In this document: piece after piece, positions 48,032 through 56,985 of the stretch
Numbering within the stretch: position 1 is the stretch's first letter
Layout of the letters: every line of letters starts with the position of its first letter
Assembly (NCBI RefSeq): GCF_900100605.1
Contig: NZ_FNCN01000004.1
Coordinates: 248,001 to 312,000 of the forward strand
Direction of reading: 5' to 3'
Source: Sinosporangium album
GTDB taxonomy: Bacteria; Actinomycetota; Actinomycetes; Streptosporangiales; Streptosporangiaceae
DNA length: 64,000 bases
Made by a program: the position numbers and the translations under genes
The notes under the pieces: model-generated
What the model saw: only the letters and a program-made list of their open reading frames with translations
What the model was told of the DNA's origin: nothing
Database searches by the model: none

Positions 48032-50419
48032 CTACATGCGTTTCGACATGCCGGCGCCGGCGATCTTGCCCGAGCTGGACGGCAGGCGTTCCGGGATCTG
48101 AGAGTCCCTGGCGAGGGTGTAACTGCGGGTCACCGCGATGAGGTCGCCGTCCTCCCTGGTGGCAGCGACCAGGTTGGGAGGTCTGGAGACGAAGCCCGGC
48201 ACCGTACTTAGTCCGTCGGTCTCAGCGATGGCGGTGAGGCGAATCCGGTCCATGTGCGGTATGCGCACGGTGATCTGGACTCCCTGGGCGGGGATACCGC
48301 GAAAACGGATTTCTGAGGGCCAGGTACCGGCTCGGGTGCCGGTGACGGGCACGCTCGCCGACCCGAACCGGCCGGCCGATGCGATGGCCTGGGTGATCGG
48401 CTGGTCGAACCGTAGTGTCACCGAGCGCGCGCGCTTCCCGGCGGTCACGTGCAGCTTGAGTGCGTCCCCGCTGTGGGCCAGGATCTCGACTCGCGGACCG
48501 CCGACGGCGATCACCTGTGCGGGACCCGTCCACAGCGTGCCCCGTGCGTACCCGGCGGGCAGCGCGGAGGTGTCGTGGCCGGACACGTACTGCCTGGTCC
48601 ACTGCGCCGGGTCTGCGTCGGAGCTGACCCAGTGGGCGGTTCGGGTGTCGGCGTCCATGACGTACGCCAGATGCGTGCGCTGCGGCCGGTCGGCGTCGAA
48701 GTCGTCCACCACCAGCCCGGCAGCGACCAGTCCCGCCGCGAGGAGAAGAGCGGTCAAAGGTACTGCGAGGACCGCGGCACGTTTCGGCCGGGTGGCGAAA
48801 TCGGGCAGGAACAGCTCCGAGATCGGCACTACGACCAGCCCGAACAATGCCAGCGCCAGCGCGCTCATCCCGCCGAGCGCCAGCCCCATCCCGTCGAAGA
48901 CGTTTCCGGCCAGCGACGGCAGCAACATCGCGGCCGTGATCGGACCCAGCATGGCCGCGACCATCCGTACCCAGGCAGGCGTACGGAGCAGAACTGCGGC
49001 CAGCCAGCCGAGCGCGCCCATCAGCGCTGGTAGGGCGAACAGGAAAGACGCCCCGGGAGCGACCTGGGCGCATAGCACGCCCAGCCCGGCGAGCCAGGTC
49101 AGCGCCCCGACCGCCAGTGCCGCCGGGCCGAGCCTGCGCCGCAGCACCAGGTACCAGCCAAGGACCGCCAGCGCGCACAGGACCGCGATCGCCGCCTGGT
49201 ACGGACGTGGGCGGTGCAGTAGCCCGCCCATCAGGTCATAGGCGGGCCGCCAGGCCACCAGCAGTTCCCACAGGCCTTGAGCCAAGGCGGCCGACACCAC
49301 CAATGGCACCACGGCCGATGCCGTCGCCACGATCAGCCGGGGCAGGCTCAGCAGCCGCCTGACGCGGGCCAGCAGGGCCAGGCCCGCCACCGCGACGACG
49401 GCCAGTACCGCCAGCGGCCAGACGAGCTGACCCGGATATGTGATCATGGTGCCGAGTGCGCGGAAATAGGTGATGTCGTGATCTGCGGCCAGCGTCCGCA
49501 GGTCCGCGTCGCCGAGGGCGCGCGCCAGCGCCAGCATGTTGGTGCCGTGGTGTTGCAGGCTGCCCCGGTCGAGGTTGGCGATGGAGTCGCTCGCGGTGTG
49601 ATACAGCGAGGAGCGCTGGATATAGGCGAAGTTCATGCCGGTGAAGCCGGCCTTGGTCAGCGGGGTGAAGTCGGTGTTGTTGGGCAGCAGCCGATACAGC
49701 TCCACCATGGCGGAGTGCCCCCGCGGAGCGGGGACGGCGTTGACGAAGGTCTCGACCAGGCGGGCGTTGTTCGTGGAGGTCTCGAACATTAGCGAAGGGC
49801 CGCTGACCCCGCGGGCCTCCCAGTTCAGTAGCACGCCTCCGGCCTTGCCCAGAGAGTGATTGCGAACAAAGGCTTCGGCGCCGAGCACGCCGTCCTCCTC
49901 GCCGTCCGACATGAGCAGCACGATGTCGTTACGCAGGCCGGGACCGGCGCGCAGCGCCCGGACGGTCTCAATCATCGCGGCCACCGCCGCGCCGTCGTCG
50001 GAGGCGCCCGGTCCCATGGCTGCGGAGTCGTAGTGCGCGGCGATGAGCACGGTGCCGGTTGAGCCCGCTCCCTGCAAACGGCCCACGATGTTGTCGACCT
50101 GGCCGAACGTCGCCAGCCCCGCCGCGGACCGGGCGCCGACCGAACGCTGGATCTCGACCTGAAGCCCTGCCGCGCGCAGTTGTCCGGCCAGATAGTCCCG
50201 GGCCCGGTCGCTCGCCGGGCTGCCGATGGGCCGCGGTTCAGTGGCGAACTTCTTCAGGTGAACGAGCGCGCGCTCGGCGCTGAACTGCTCGTTGGGCGCG
50301 GTGGCCGGCAAGGGTTGCATGGTGCTGTCGGCCATGGCGGACAGCAGGATCACCACGGCCAATGTGAGCAGGGCCGCCAGCCCGGCCAGCGGCCGCCATG
50401 GGACGTTGAATCCGATCAC
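48032..50419 (-). CDS. Membrane-bound M28-family metallopeptidase
   Basis: A 795-residue membrane peptidase. One N-terminal helix (A-G-L-A-A-L-L-T-L-A-V-V-I-L-L) is followed by an exported M28 domain with the zinc-site pattern A-A-H-Y-D-S, G-A-S-D-D-G-A-A-V, S-D-G-E-E-D-G-V-L-G, N-W-E-A-R-G and Y-H-T-A-S-D. After residue about 330 come roughly eight membrane helices and a soluble beta-rich C-terminal domain. The layout is that of the ER-aminopeptidase-like (Fxna/ERMP1-type) M28 group. It starts at GTG 50419. It is a second M28 enzyme distinct from the secreted one at 23.5-25.0 kb, with unknown substrate. Confidence 0.92.
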   Translation of the reverse strand: MIGFNVPWRPLAGLAALLTLAVVILLSAMADSTMQPLPATAPNEQFSAERALVHLKKFATEPRPIGSPASDRARDYLAGQLRAAGLQVEIQRSVGARSAAGLATFGQVDNIVGRLQGAGSTGTVLIAAHYDSAAMGPGASDDGAAVAAMIETVRALRAGPGLRNDIVLLMSDGEEDGVLGAEAFVRNHSLGKAGGVLLNWEARGVSGPSLMFETSTNNARLVETFVNAVPAPRGHSAMVELYRLLPNNTDFTPLTKAGFTGMNFAYIQRSSLYHTASDSIANLDRGSLQHHGTNMLALARALGDADLRTLAADHDITYFRALGTMITYPGQLVWPLAVLAVVAVAGLALLARVRRLLSLPRLIVATASAVVPLVVSAALAQGLWELLVAWRPAYDLMGGLLHRPRPYQAAIAVLCALAVLGWYLVLRRRLGPAALAVGALTWLAGLGVLCAQVAPGASFLFALPALMGALGWLAAVLLRTPAWVRMVAAMLGPITAAMLLPSLAGNVFDGMGLALGGMSALALALFGLVVVPISELFLPDFATRPKRAAVLAVPLTALLLAAGLVAAGLVVDDFDADRPQRTHLAYVMDADTRTAHWVSSDADPAQWTRQYVSGHDTSALPAGYARGTLWTGPAQVIAVGGPRVEILAHSGDALKLHVTAGKRARSVTLRFDQPITQAIASAGRFGSASVPVTGTRAGTWPSEIRFRGIPAQGVQITVRIPHMDRIRLTAIAETDGLSTVPGFVSRPPNLVAATREDGDLIAVTRSYTLARDSQIPERLPSSSGKIAGAGMSKRM

Positions 50420-50555
50420 AGCCAGGAACGGTAGGCCGAGCGGCTCATCTGGCGGAATGAGGTGCCCATCCGTCTGTATCTGTGGTTCTCCGCAGCCCCG
50501 AAACGGCCACGCGCCTCATTCCAGACTGACCGTGATCATTCATAGCCTCTGTGGC

Positions 50556-51173
50556 ATGACAGATTGGCTGATCGAGCTGATGGAAATTTTCGGAGCTCCG
50601 GGTGCAGGTCTGGCGATCACGCTGGAGAATCTCTTTCCGCCTCTTCCCAGCGAGGTGATCCTTCCGCTGGCGGGCTTCGCCTCCTCCAGGGGCGAGTTGA
50701 ACCTGCTGAACGTGCTGGCCTGGACCACAGCAGGCTCGGTCGTGGGCGCGCTGGCGCTGTATTGGGTAGGCGCCCTGCTCGGCCGCGAGCGCACACTGGC
50801 CCTGGCCGCCCGGATCCCGCTGCTGAAGGTCTCCGACATCGCCAAGACCGAGGCGTGGTTTCTCAAGCACGGCCGCAAAACCGTGTTCTTCGGGCGCATG
50901 ATCCCCGTCTTCCGCAGCCTCATCTCGATCCCGGCTGGGGTGGAACGTATGCCGCTGGGTGTCTTCACGCTGCTGACCACGGTCGGCAGCCTCATCTGGA
51001 ACACGATCTTCGTACTAGCCGGCTACGCCTTGGGCGAGAACTGGTCGGTGGTCGAAACCTACGTCGGGGTGGGCAGCAACGTGGTGATCGGCCTGGTGCT
51101 ACTGGCCATACTCGTCTTTGTGGGCATCAGACTGGCCGAACGGCGCAAGGGGCAGCATGCGCTCCGTGGCTAA
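50556..51173 (+). CDS. DedA-family membrane protein
   Basis: A 205-residue membrane protein with the family signature E-N-L-F-P-P-L-P-S-E-V near the start and the basic loop F-F-G-R-M-I-P-V-F-R-S-L-I-S-I-P-A-G. DedA proteins help recycle undecaprenyl phosphate or flip phospholipids and support envelope homeostasis. The ATG at 50556 gives the family N-terminus. Its 3' end overlaps the sensor kinase start by 17 nt, tying it to the two-component system. Confidence 0.93.
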   Translation: MTDWLIELMEIFGAPGAGLAITLENLFPPLPSEVILPLAGFASSRGELNLLNVLAWTTAGSVVGALALYWVGALLGRERTLALAARIPLLKVSDIAKTEAWFLKHGRKTVFFGRMIPVFRSLISIPAGVERMPLGVFTLLTTVGSLIWNTIFVLAGYALGENWSVVETYVGVGSNVVIGLVLLAILVFVGIRLAERRKGQHALRG

Positions 51174-52260
51174 GGGGCTGCACCTGCTGGGGGCGGTGAT
51201 CCTCGGAACTGTCACCGCCCTGCTTGACCTTGTCTTTCTCCTGTCGGCACTGCCATTCGCCCACCGTGGCGCCGTGCGGGAGGCGGCCCGGCGACTGGCC
51301 GTGCTGGACGCCCGCCGCTTGCGGCTCGACCCCGCCGCCTTGGGGCTCGATGCGGCTCGCGGCGACGGGCGGGAGATGCGTTACCTTGCAGCCAGGGTGC
51401 CGGTAGGCGTCCTCGGCGGTCTGACCGTCACCTTGCTGGGCGTCGGCGTCGGGGTGGCCGGAGTTCTAGCCTGGTCGTGGGGAAGGGGACTGCCGTTCGA
51501 CGGCATGCTACCGACAGCGCCCCTGCTAGCCTACGCCGCCCTGGGAGGGACTGTGCTGCTGTTCCTGAACCTGTCGGGCTTGGTGGGTGTGCACGCGCTG
51601 GAGCGGCGGCTTGCGCAGCGCATGCTCGGCCCCGACCCCACCGAGGCGCTGCGGCGCCGCATCACCGAACTGGCCGAAAGCCGCGCGGGCGTGCTGGTGG
51701 CCGTTGACGCCGAACGGCGTCGGATCGAACGGGACTTGCACGACGGGCTGCAGCAGCGGTTAGTGGCGCTGTCCATGCTGGCCGGGCGGGCACGCCGGGG
51801 ACGGCCTGAACTGCTCGCCCAAATACACGAGCAGGCACAGCAGGCGGTGGGCGAACTGCGCGAGGCGGCCTGGCGGATCTACCCGTCGGGGCTGGACTCG
51901 CTCGGCCTCGCCGACGCGCTCGCCGGCGTGGCCGAGCGTGCCGGCGTCCCGGTCAAGGTCGTGTGCGAGCTGCCCGCGCGACCGCCGATGGCGGTGGAGA
52001 CGGTGTGCTATTTCGTGGTCAGCGAGGCGGTTACCAACGCGGCCAAACATGCCCGTGCCACTGCGGTCACCGTCGAGGTTCGCGAGCATGACACTGTGGT
52101 CGTCGTGCGCGTGCAGGACGATGGTGTGGGCGGGGCGGACCCGGGGGGCGGCGGCCTGTCAGGGCTGGCGCGGCGGGTGGCTGCGCTGGACGGTCGTTTC
52201 ACCGTCACCAGCCCCGTCGGCGGGCCCACCACGATCATGGCGCGGCTGCCGTGCGCGTGA
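51157..52260 (+). CDS. Two-component sensor histidine kinase (NarL-partner type)
   Basis: A 367-residue membrane kinase. It has a first helix at about 10-32, a pair of helices at about 83-105 and 122-142 with little outside sequence, then the HisKA_3 dimerisation helix with E-R-D-L-H195-D-G-L-Q-Q and a HATPase domain (V-S-E-A-V-T-N-A-A-K-H-A, D-D-G-V-G-G). The minimal extracytoplasmic part suggests sensing within the membrane, like cell-wall-stress kinases. It overlaps DedA upstream and the response regulator downstream. Confidence 0.93.
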   Translation: MRSVAKGLHLLGAVILGTVTALLDLVFLLSALPFAHRGAVREAARRLAVLDARRLRLDPAALGLDAARGDGREMRYLAARVPVGVLGGLTVTLLGVGVGVAGVLAWSWGRGLPFDGMLPTAPLLAYAALGGTVLLFLNLSGLVGVHALERRLAQRMLGPDPTEALRRRITELAESRAGVLVAVDAERRRIERDLHDGLQQRLVALSMLAGRARRGRPELLAQIHEQAQQAVGELREAAWRIYPSGLDSLGLADALAGVAERAGVPVKVVCELPARPPMAVETVCYFVVSEAVTNAAKHARATAVTVEVREHDTVVVVRVQDDGVGGADPGGGGLSGLARRVAALDGRFTVTSPVGGPTTIMARLPCA

Positions 52261-52895
52261 TCCTGGCCGAGGACTCCACCCTGCTGCGCGAGGGCCTCGT
52301 GCGGCTGCTGGAGGAGGAGGACCACGAGGTACTCGCCGCCGTCGGCGACGGCCAGGCGCTGGTCGAGGCGGTCGAGGTGCGGGAGCCCGACGCGGTTGTC
52401 GTGGATGTGCGGATGCCTCCCACGCACACCGATGAGGGCCTGCGCGCCGCCCTTGAGATCAGGCGCCGCTGGCCGCACGTGAAGGTGCTCGTGCTGTCGC
52501 AGTACGTGGAGAAGAAGTACGCCACTGAGCTGATGAGCGGGGACGTCGATGGCATCGGCTACCTGCTCAAGGACCGGGTGGCGCAGGTCGGCGACTTCCT
52601 GGACGCGCTGGAGCGGGTGGGTGCCGGGGGTACGGCTTTCGACCCGGAAGTGGTGCGGCAGCTCCTGGCCCGCAGCAGCCACGCCGACCCCCTGGCCCGG
52701 CTGACCGGCCGAGAGCGCGAGGTGCTGGAGCTGATGGCGCAGGGCCTCACCAACGGCTCGATCGCCCAAGCGCTGCATGTGTCACAGAGTGCGGTGGAAA
52801 AGCACGTCAACGCGCTGTTCGACAAGCTGTCGCTATCCCACGCCGCCGGCTACAGCCGCCGGGTCCTGGCCGTCCTGCGTTACCTCGGCTCCTGA
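52251..52895 (+). CDS. NarL/LuxR-type response regulator
   Basis: A 214-residue regulator with a receiver domain (A-E-D at 6-8, phospho-acceptor D52 in V-V-V-D-V-R-M-P, L-S-Q-Y and the lysine in G-Y-L-L-K-D) and a LuxR DNA-binding domain (L-T-G-R-E-R-E-V-L-E-L-M, S-Q-S-A-V-E-K-H-V-N-A-L-F). The GTG start lies inside the kinase gene (10-nt overlap), so the pair is translationally coupled. Together with DedA upstream it forms a three-gene operon, plausibly responding to envelope stress. Confidence 0.95.
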   Translation: MRVILAEDSTLLREGLVRLLEEEDHEVLAAVGDGQALVEAVEVREPDAVVVDVRMPPTHTDEGLRAALEIRRRWPHVKVLVLSQYVEKKYATELMSGDVDGIGYLLKDRVAQVGDFLDALERVGAGGTAFDPEVVRQLLARSSHADPLARLTGREREVLELMAQGLTNGSIAQALHVSQSAVEKHVNALFDKLSLSHAAGYSRRVLAVLRYLGS

Positions 52896-53125
52896 GACGC
52901 CGCGCGGTGCGCACGCCTCCGCCTCAGGCCCTTACCTCAGCCGGCTACGGCCGGCCACGAGGAGCGTGCCTTTGGCGTTCACCCCGGAGTCGGAGCGCCC
53001 CCGCCGGAGGCGGTCATTCAGGAAAGACGACAATGCCGTCCTCCCTGATCCATGGCCGTTCGGGTTCGTGCCCGAACGCTTGCCGGACCGCATGTTCTGT
53101 GGCGAAATTCTGGCATTCTTGTCTA

Positions 53126-53494
53126 ATGTTTCTGCCTCCGAGCTTCGCGCAGACCCTGCGACTTGAATGCATCCGGATCGATGACTACTCGAACTCGCAT
53201 CGTTGGGTCAGCGTCCCGGGAAAGATCGTCGGCACTTGGTGCGGCTCGGAAGCCACAGAGGTTATCGACCTTGTCGCCGGCCTGCAACCGAGCGAGATGA
53301 CGCGCTGTTTCCTGCCTGGATACGGGATCCGAGCCCATGGGGCGGATCATCTTCTGTTCGAGATCGCCTTCTGCTTCCAGTGCCACAACGCGCTTCTTCT
53401 CGTTCCGGGCCCTAAGGGCCAGCGCGACCTCGTCGGCTTCAATGCGGAGAGTCAGTGCGCGCAAGAGCTGCTGAATCGATTTCGGACTTTTTGA
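53126..53494 (+). CDS. Hypothetical protein, 122 aa
   Basis: A small soluble protein starting M-F-L-P-P-S-F-A-Q-T-L with R-I-D-D-Y-S-N-S-H-R-W-V, E-V-I-D-L-V-A-G-L and a paired cysteine F-C-F-Q-C-H-N-A-L-L-L-V-P-G-P. The pattern is protein-like throughout, but I recognise no family. Base composition is lower in GC than the preceding operon, as for the next 1.5 kb, hinting at a separate origin. No ribosome-binding site is evident (the stretch before ATG is T-rich). Confidence 0.6.
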   Translation: MFLPPSFAQTLRLECIRIDDYSNSHRWVSVPGKIVGTWCGSEATEVIDLVAGLQPSEMTRCFLPGYGIRAHGADHLLFEIAFCFQCHNALLLVPGPKGQRDLVGFNAESQCAQELLNRFRTF

Positions 53495-53925
53495 GCGTCG
53501 GATGCGATCAGGCCTGCTATAGGCTCATGGTGGGTGGAATCCGTCGCGGGCTGCCGATCGCGCCTCACGACGAGTCCACGTGGTACGAGGGCGGCGACGC
53601 CCGCTATCTCACCTACACCCCGTACCGGCACACAGTCTGAAAACAGCCGGGACGATCCGGCGAAGAACGCGATGCCGGTCGCACTCCTGTCTGGTTGCGC
53701 CGGTCGCCCGGCTCCAGGGCGTGCTCGAAGACGTCGCGCAGGAACTCCTCGCGGTGCACGTCCCCAGCCGCGGCTGGAACAGTGCCTCGAAGGTCGCCGG
53801 GTCCTCGTGAGGCCAAGGCTGACAGCGGTCGCACACTATGGCGCACGGGGGGGGCTTGTGGCAAGACCCGGGGCGTGCTGCAGAATCTCCGACCTAGGCA
53901 AGAACCCGCGGAAATGAGGAAAGTC
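53495..53925. other. Gap with possible gene fragments
   Basis: A short + frame at 53527-53640 (M-V-G-G-I-R-R-G-L-P-I..., ending T-P-Y-R-H-T-V) is protein-like but only 37 codons and may be the tail of a lost gene. The rest to 53913 shows no supported coding. The ribosome-binding site of the dehalogenase is at the right end. Confidence 0.35.
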
Positions 53926-54807
53926 GTGATCTCGACTGAGGAACGATATCGGAAGCGTCGTATTGAGGTCGATGGACTTGAAATGGCATACGTCGAGGAG
54001 GGAGACGGTGATCCGATCGTCTTTCTTCACGGCAACCCGACTTCGTCGTACGTATGGCGGAATGTAATCCCGTATCTGGCGGACAAAGGGCGCTGCATCG
54101 CCCCGGACCTGATCGGGATGGGCGAGTCCGCGAAACTTCCGGCAAGCGGGCCGGGCTCATATCGCTTCGTCGAGCATCGCCGCTATCTCGATGCGTTCCT
54201 TCAGGCCCTCGGCGTACGTGAGCGGGTGGTCATGGTGCTGCAGGACTGGGGTTCGGCCCTGGGTTTCGATTGGGCGTACCGTCAGCCTTCCGCACTCCGG
54301 GGTATCGCCTACATGGAGGCGTTCGTGGCTCCGATCCCCTCGTGGAGCGACTGGCCGGAGCCTGCGGTTGCGCTCTTCCAGGCGATCCGCTCCACTGCAG
54401 GTGAAGGGATGGTCCTTGACAAAAACTTCTTCGTCGACGACGTCTTGCCTGCAGAGGTTCTGCGCGGGCTGTCGGAGGCGGAGATGGCCGTCTACCGTCG
54501 TCCCTACACAGAACCGGGCGAGTCACGCCGACCGACGCTGACTTGGCCGCGCGAGGTTCCCGTTGCGGGCGAACCACGCGATGTTCACGATGTCATCACG
54601 CGTTATGCGGAATGGCTCGCTAAATCTTCGGTTCCCAAGCTGTTCATTGAGGCGGTTCCAGGAACGATGTTTGAAACACACCGGGCCATCGCCCGGTCGT
54701 GGCCGAATCAGGCACACATCACGATCACGGGTGGCCACATGGTTCAAGAAGACGCTCCCGATCAAATCGGAGCGGCCATCGCCTCCTGGATGCGAGATCT
54801 CTCCTGA
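53926..54807 (+). CDS. Haloalkane dehalogenase (alpha/beta-hydrolase)
   Basis: A 293-residue hydrolase that cleaves carbon-halogen bonds. Visible in order: F-L-H-G-N-P-T-S-S-Y with the halide-stabilising Asn37, the nucleophile elbow L-Q-D107-W-G-S with the halide-stabilising Trp108, the catalytic acid E242 in F-I-E-A-V-P-G-T-M, and H271 in G-G-H-M-V-Q-E-D. This matches the HLD-II group (DhaA/LinB-like). The GTG at 53926 has GAGGAAA at good spacing; ATG 53914 is the alternative. No neighbouring catabolic genes. The relatively low GC and isolation suggest acquisition. Confidence 0.93.
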   Translation: MISTEERYRKRRIEVDGLEMAYVEEGDGDPIVFLHGNPTSSYVWRNVIPYLADKGRCIAPDLIGMGESAKLPASGPGSYRFVEHRRYLDAFLQALGVRERVVMVLQDWGSALGFDWAYRQPSALRGIAYMEAFVAPIPSWSDWPEPAVALFQAIRSTAGEGMVLDKNFFVDDVLPAEVLRGLSEAEMAVYRRPYTEPGESRRPTLTWPREVPVAGEPRDVHDVITRYAEWLAKSSVPKLFIEAVPGTMFETHRAIARSWPNQAHITITGGHMVQEDAPDQIGAAIASWMRDLS

Positions 54808-55001
54808 AATGGGCGGTGGCGCCCGCGCCCTGCCACATCTCCACGATCACCGGGGAGCGGTGATGTCCGTGATCGGGTCGCCCTCCACTCAGATCGAGGG
54901 CCGGGGGAGCCAAGATGGCGGCGGCTCTGCGGGAGAGCTCTCATCAGTGAGCTAATTGCACGCGGGTTGCACGGAAGATCGACGACACCCTGGCAACGAT
55001 C

Positions 55002-55039
55002 AAGGCCCGGGTTGGGAATCACTCCCTGACCTGGGCCTT
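55002..55039 (+). terminator. Hairpin terminator downstream of the dehalogenase
   Basis: AAGGCCCGGGT pairs with ACCTGGGCCTT (one G-T pair) around a 16-nt loop. It lies 195 bp after the stop; the intervening 54808-55001 shows no gene. Confidence 0.65.
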
Positions 55040-55040
55040 G

Positions 55041-55085
55041 TGTTGAGTAGGCGCGTGTTGAGTAGGCACGTGTTGAGTAGGCACT
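55041..55085. repeat. 15-bp tandem repeat, three copies
   Basis: TGTTGAGTAGGCGCG, then two near-identical units (changes only in the last four bases), running up to the encoded CCA end of the tRNA-Gly gene. Confidence 0.82.
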
Positions 55086-55158
55086 GGAGCGGGTGACGGG
55101 AATCGAACCCGCGCTGTCAGCTTGGGAAGCTGATGTTCTGCCATTGAACTACACCCGC
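55085..55158 (-). tRNA. tRNA-Gly (anticodon CCC)
   Basis: On the minus strand: acceptor GCGGGTG/CACCCGC, D-arm AGTTCAATGG, anticodon stem TCAGC/GCTGA with loop TTCCCAA (anticodon CCC, reads GGG), T-arm GGTTCGATTCC. CCA is encoded (55087-55085). Confidence 0.96.
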
Positions 55159-55275
55159 GTCGGCCGACTGTGAAGCCGATCGAGCACTACTGTAGCGGAA
55201 ACCCGGGGTGGTTCTCTCGTTCGCGGGGTGGATTGTGGTCGGCGGGAGGTTGGCGGGGTTGGTAGGTTGCGTCAC

Positions 55276-55851
55276 GTGCTGCTTTCCGACCGTGACATCC
55301 TCAACGAGATCAAGTCCGGGAGGGTCGGACTCGACCCTTTTGACCCGGAAATGGTTCAGCCGTCCAGTGTGGATGTGCGCCTTGATCGCTACTTCCGGGT
55401 GTTTGAGAACCACCGCTATCCGCACATCGATCCGTCGGTGGAGCAGCCGGATCTGACGAGGATGGTGGAGCCGGAGGGGGATGAGCCGTTCATCCTGCAT
55501 CCGGGGGAGTTCGTGCTGGCGTCCACGTATGAGGCGATCCGGCTGCCGAACGATCTGGCCTCCAGGCTGGAAGGGAAGTCGAGCCTCGGCAGGCTGGGGC
55601 TGTTGACGCATTCGACGGCGGGGTTCATCGATCCGGGTTTCGAGGGCCATGTCACGTTGGAGCTGTCCAATGTGGCGACGCTGCCGATCAAGCTGTGGCC
55701 GGGGATGAAGATCGGGCAGCTCTGCCTGTTCCGGCTGAGCTCGCCGGCGGAGCATCCGTACGGTTCGACGAAGTACGGCTCTCGCTATCAAGGCCAGCGT
55801 GGGCCGACACCGTCGCGATCGTTCCTCAATTTCCACAGGAGCGTCGTCTAG
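55276..55851 (+). CDS. dcd: dCTP deaminase
   Basis: A 191-residue enzyme of the dUTPase fold that deaminates dCTP; the actinobacterial form also hydrolyses the dUTP product to dUMP. It has [18 protein letters not shown], the active-site segment [12 protein letters not shown] with the catalytic glutamate near [11 protein letters not shown], and the C-terminal substrate-closing tail [15 protein letters not shown]. The start is GTG 55276, which gives the family N-terminus. It follows tRNA-Gly, an arrangement typical of actinomycetes. Confidence 0.96.
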   Translation: MLLSDRDILNEIKSGRVGLDPFDPEMVQPSSVDVRLDRYFRVFENHRYPHIDPSVEQPDLTRMVEPEGDEPFILHPGEFVLASTYEAIRLPNDLASRLEGKSSLGRLGLLTHSTAGFIDPGFEGHVTLELSNVATLPIKLWPGMKIGQLCLFRLSSPAEHPYGSTKYGSRYQGQRGPTPSRSFLNFHRSVV

Positions 55852-55947
55852 GCGGTGAGTTCCCACTTGCCCCCATGCGGGGCTGAGAGGCCGACTCAAG
55901 CCTGTAATGGTGTGCGGTGGGGGCGAGAGTCCGGGAATGAGCCTGTC

Positions 55948-55964
55948 GCCCGTTACGGGCTTTT
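55948..55964 (+). terminator. Rho-independent-type terminator of dcd
   Basis: GCCCG-tta-CGGGC followed by TTTT, 97 bp after the dcd stop. Confidence 0.7.
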
Positions 55965-56367
55965 GGGGCCCGCATAGGCCGATCCCGGCATCCACGTGCC
56001 CATCCCGATATATCCGCCACCATCCCGCCGACAACGTGCCAATCCCGCAATGTCTGGCACGTTCCCCCTCAGACCGGCCAACGTGCCATGTGCCCGGCGC
56101 AGTAGGCCATGTCACCCGATGTCCCCCGATGTCCCCCCTTGCCCCGCCCCTGCTCAGCGTGTCGCTGCGACGTATGTCGGAACTGACGGGAAAGCAGTGA
56201 TCAAAGACATCCCAAGCACCCAATGTGGCTGGTGTGCGGGCGGATGCGGAGGGTAGCGACAATGGGAAGACCGGGTGACAACCATGGGTGTGGACGGTGA
56301 AGTTCGCATTTGCGCTGGTAACCCGTACCCTTCTCTGCGGACTATCCCCGCACATCTGGAGTACGAC
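55965..56367. other. Gap upstream of the phosphate-transport pair
   Basis: No gene supported. Imperfect repetition of the words 'atcccg', 'acgtgcca' and 'gatgtccccc' occurs between 55980 and 56150. An in-frame extension of the next gene back to 56275 does not resemble the family. The promoter of the PhoU-like/PiT pair is presumably here. Confidence 0.4.
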
Positions 56368-56985
56368 GTGCGCCTGCGTCTCACGCCCCGTGAGGACAGC
56401 TACTACGAGTTGTTCGCGTACTCCGCGAACAACCTGGTGACTGCGTCGCGGCTGCTGGTGGAGATCATCAGTGATGGGTCGGATAGGGAGGCTCTCGCCG
56501 AAAAGATGCGCGCGTGCGAACACGCGGGCGACGAGCGGACCCATGCGATCATGAACCGGTTGAACGAGAGCTTCATCACACCGTTCGACCGCGAGGACAT
56601 TTACCGCCTCGCAGCCAACCTTGACGATGTGATGGACTACATGGAGGCCGCGGCCGACATGATCGTTCTCTATCAGGTCGAGCACCTCCCGAAGGAGGTG
56701 GTTCGACAGGTCGAGGTGTTGGAGAGGGCGGCCGAGCTGACCGCCGAGGCTATGCCGAGGCTCCGCTCGATGAAGAACCTGACCGAATACTGGATCGAGA
56801 TCAATCGACTCGAGAACCAGGCGGACCAGGTTTACCGCCGACTGCTCGCCCGCCTGTTCGGCGGGGAATATGACGCCCTCACCGTCATGAAGATGAAAGA
56901 CATCGTCGAGCAGTTGGAAATGGCCGCCGACGGCTTCGAGCATGTGGCGAACACGATCGAGTCGATTGCGGTCAAGGAAAGCTAA
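56368..56985 (+). CDS. PhoU-like (DUF47) regulator of phosphate transport
   Basis: A 205-residue all-helical protein with the DUF47/YkaA pattern: R-L-R-L-T-P-R-E-D-S-Y-Y-E-L-F, A-C-E-H-A-G-D-E-R-T-H-A-I-M, L-N-E-S-F-I-T-P-F-D-R-E-D-I-Y-R-L and D-D-V-M-D-Y. These are PhoU relatives encoded beside PiT transporters and thought to control them. The GTG at 56368 has GGAG upstream and gives the family start; a frame to 56275 does not. The next gene starts immediately after its stop. Confidence 0.93.
   Translation: MRLRLTPREDSYYELFAYSANNLVTASRLLVEIISDGSDREALAEKMRACEHAGDERTHAIMNRLNESFITPFDREDIYRLAANLDDVMDYMEAAADMIVLYQVEHLPKEVVRQVEVLERAAELTAEAMPRLRSMKNLTEYWIEINRLENQADQVYRRLLARLFGGEYDALTVMKMKDIVEQLEMAADGFEHVANTIESIAVKES

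Noticed and set aside
53609-53864. Minus-strand frames between the hypothetical and dehalogenase genes
   Set aside because: Two overlapping frames of similar length, neither with recognisable motifs; treated as gap.
55865-55900. TPP riboswitch suggested by GGGGCTGAGAGG
   Set aside because: The remaining conserved thi-box segments are absent and no thiamine gene follows.
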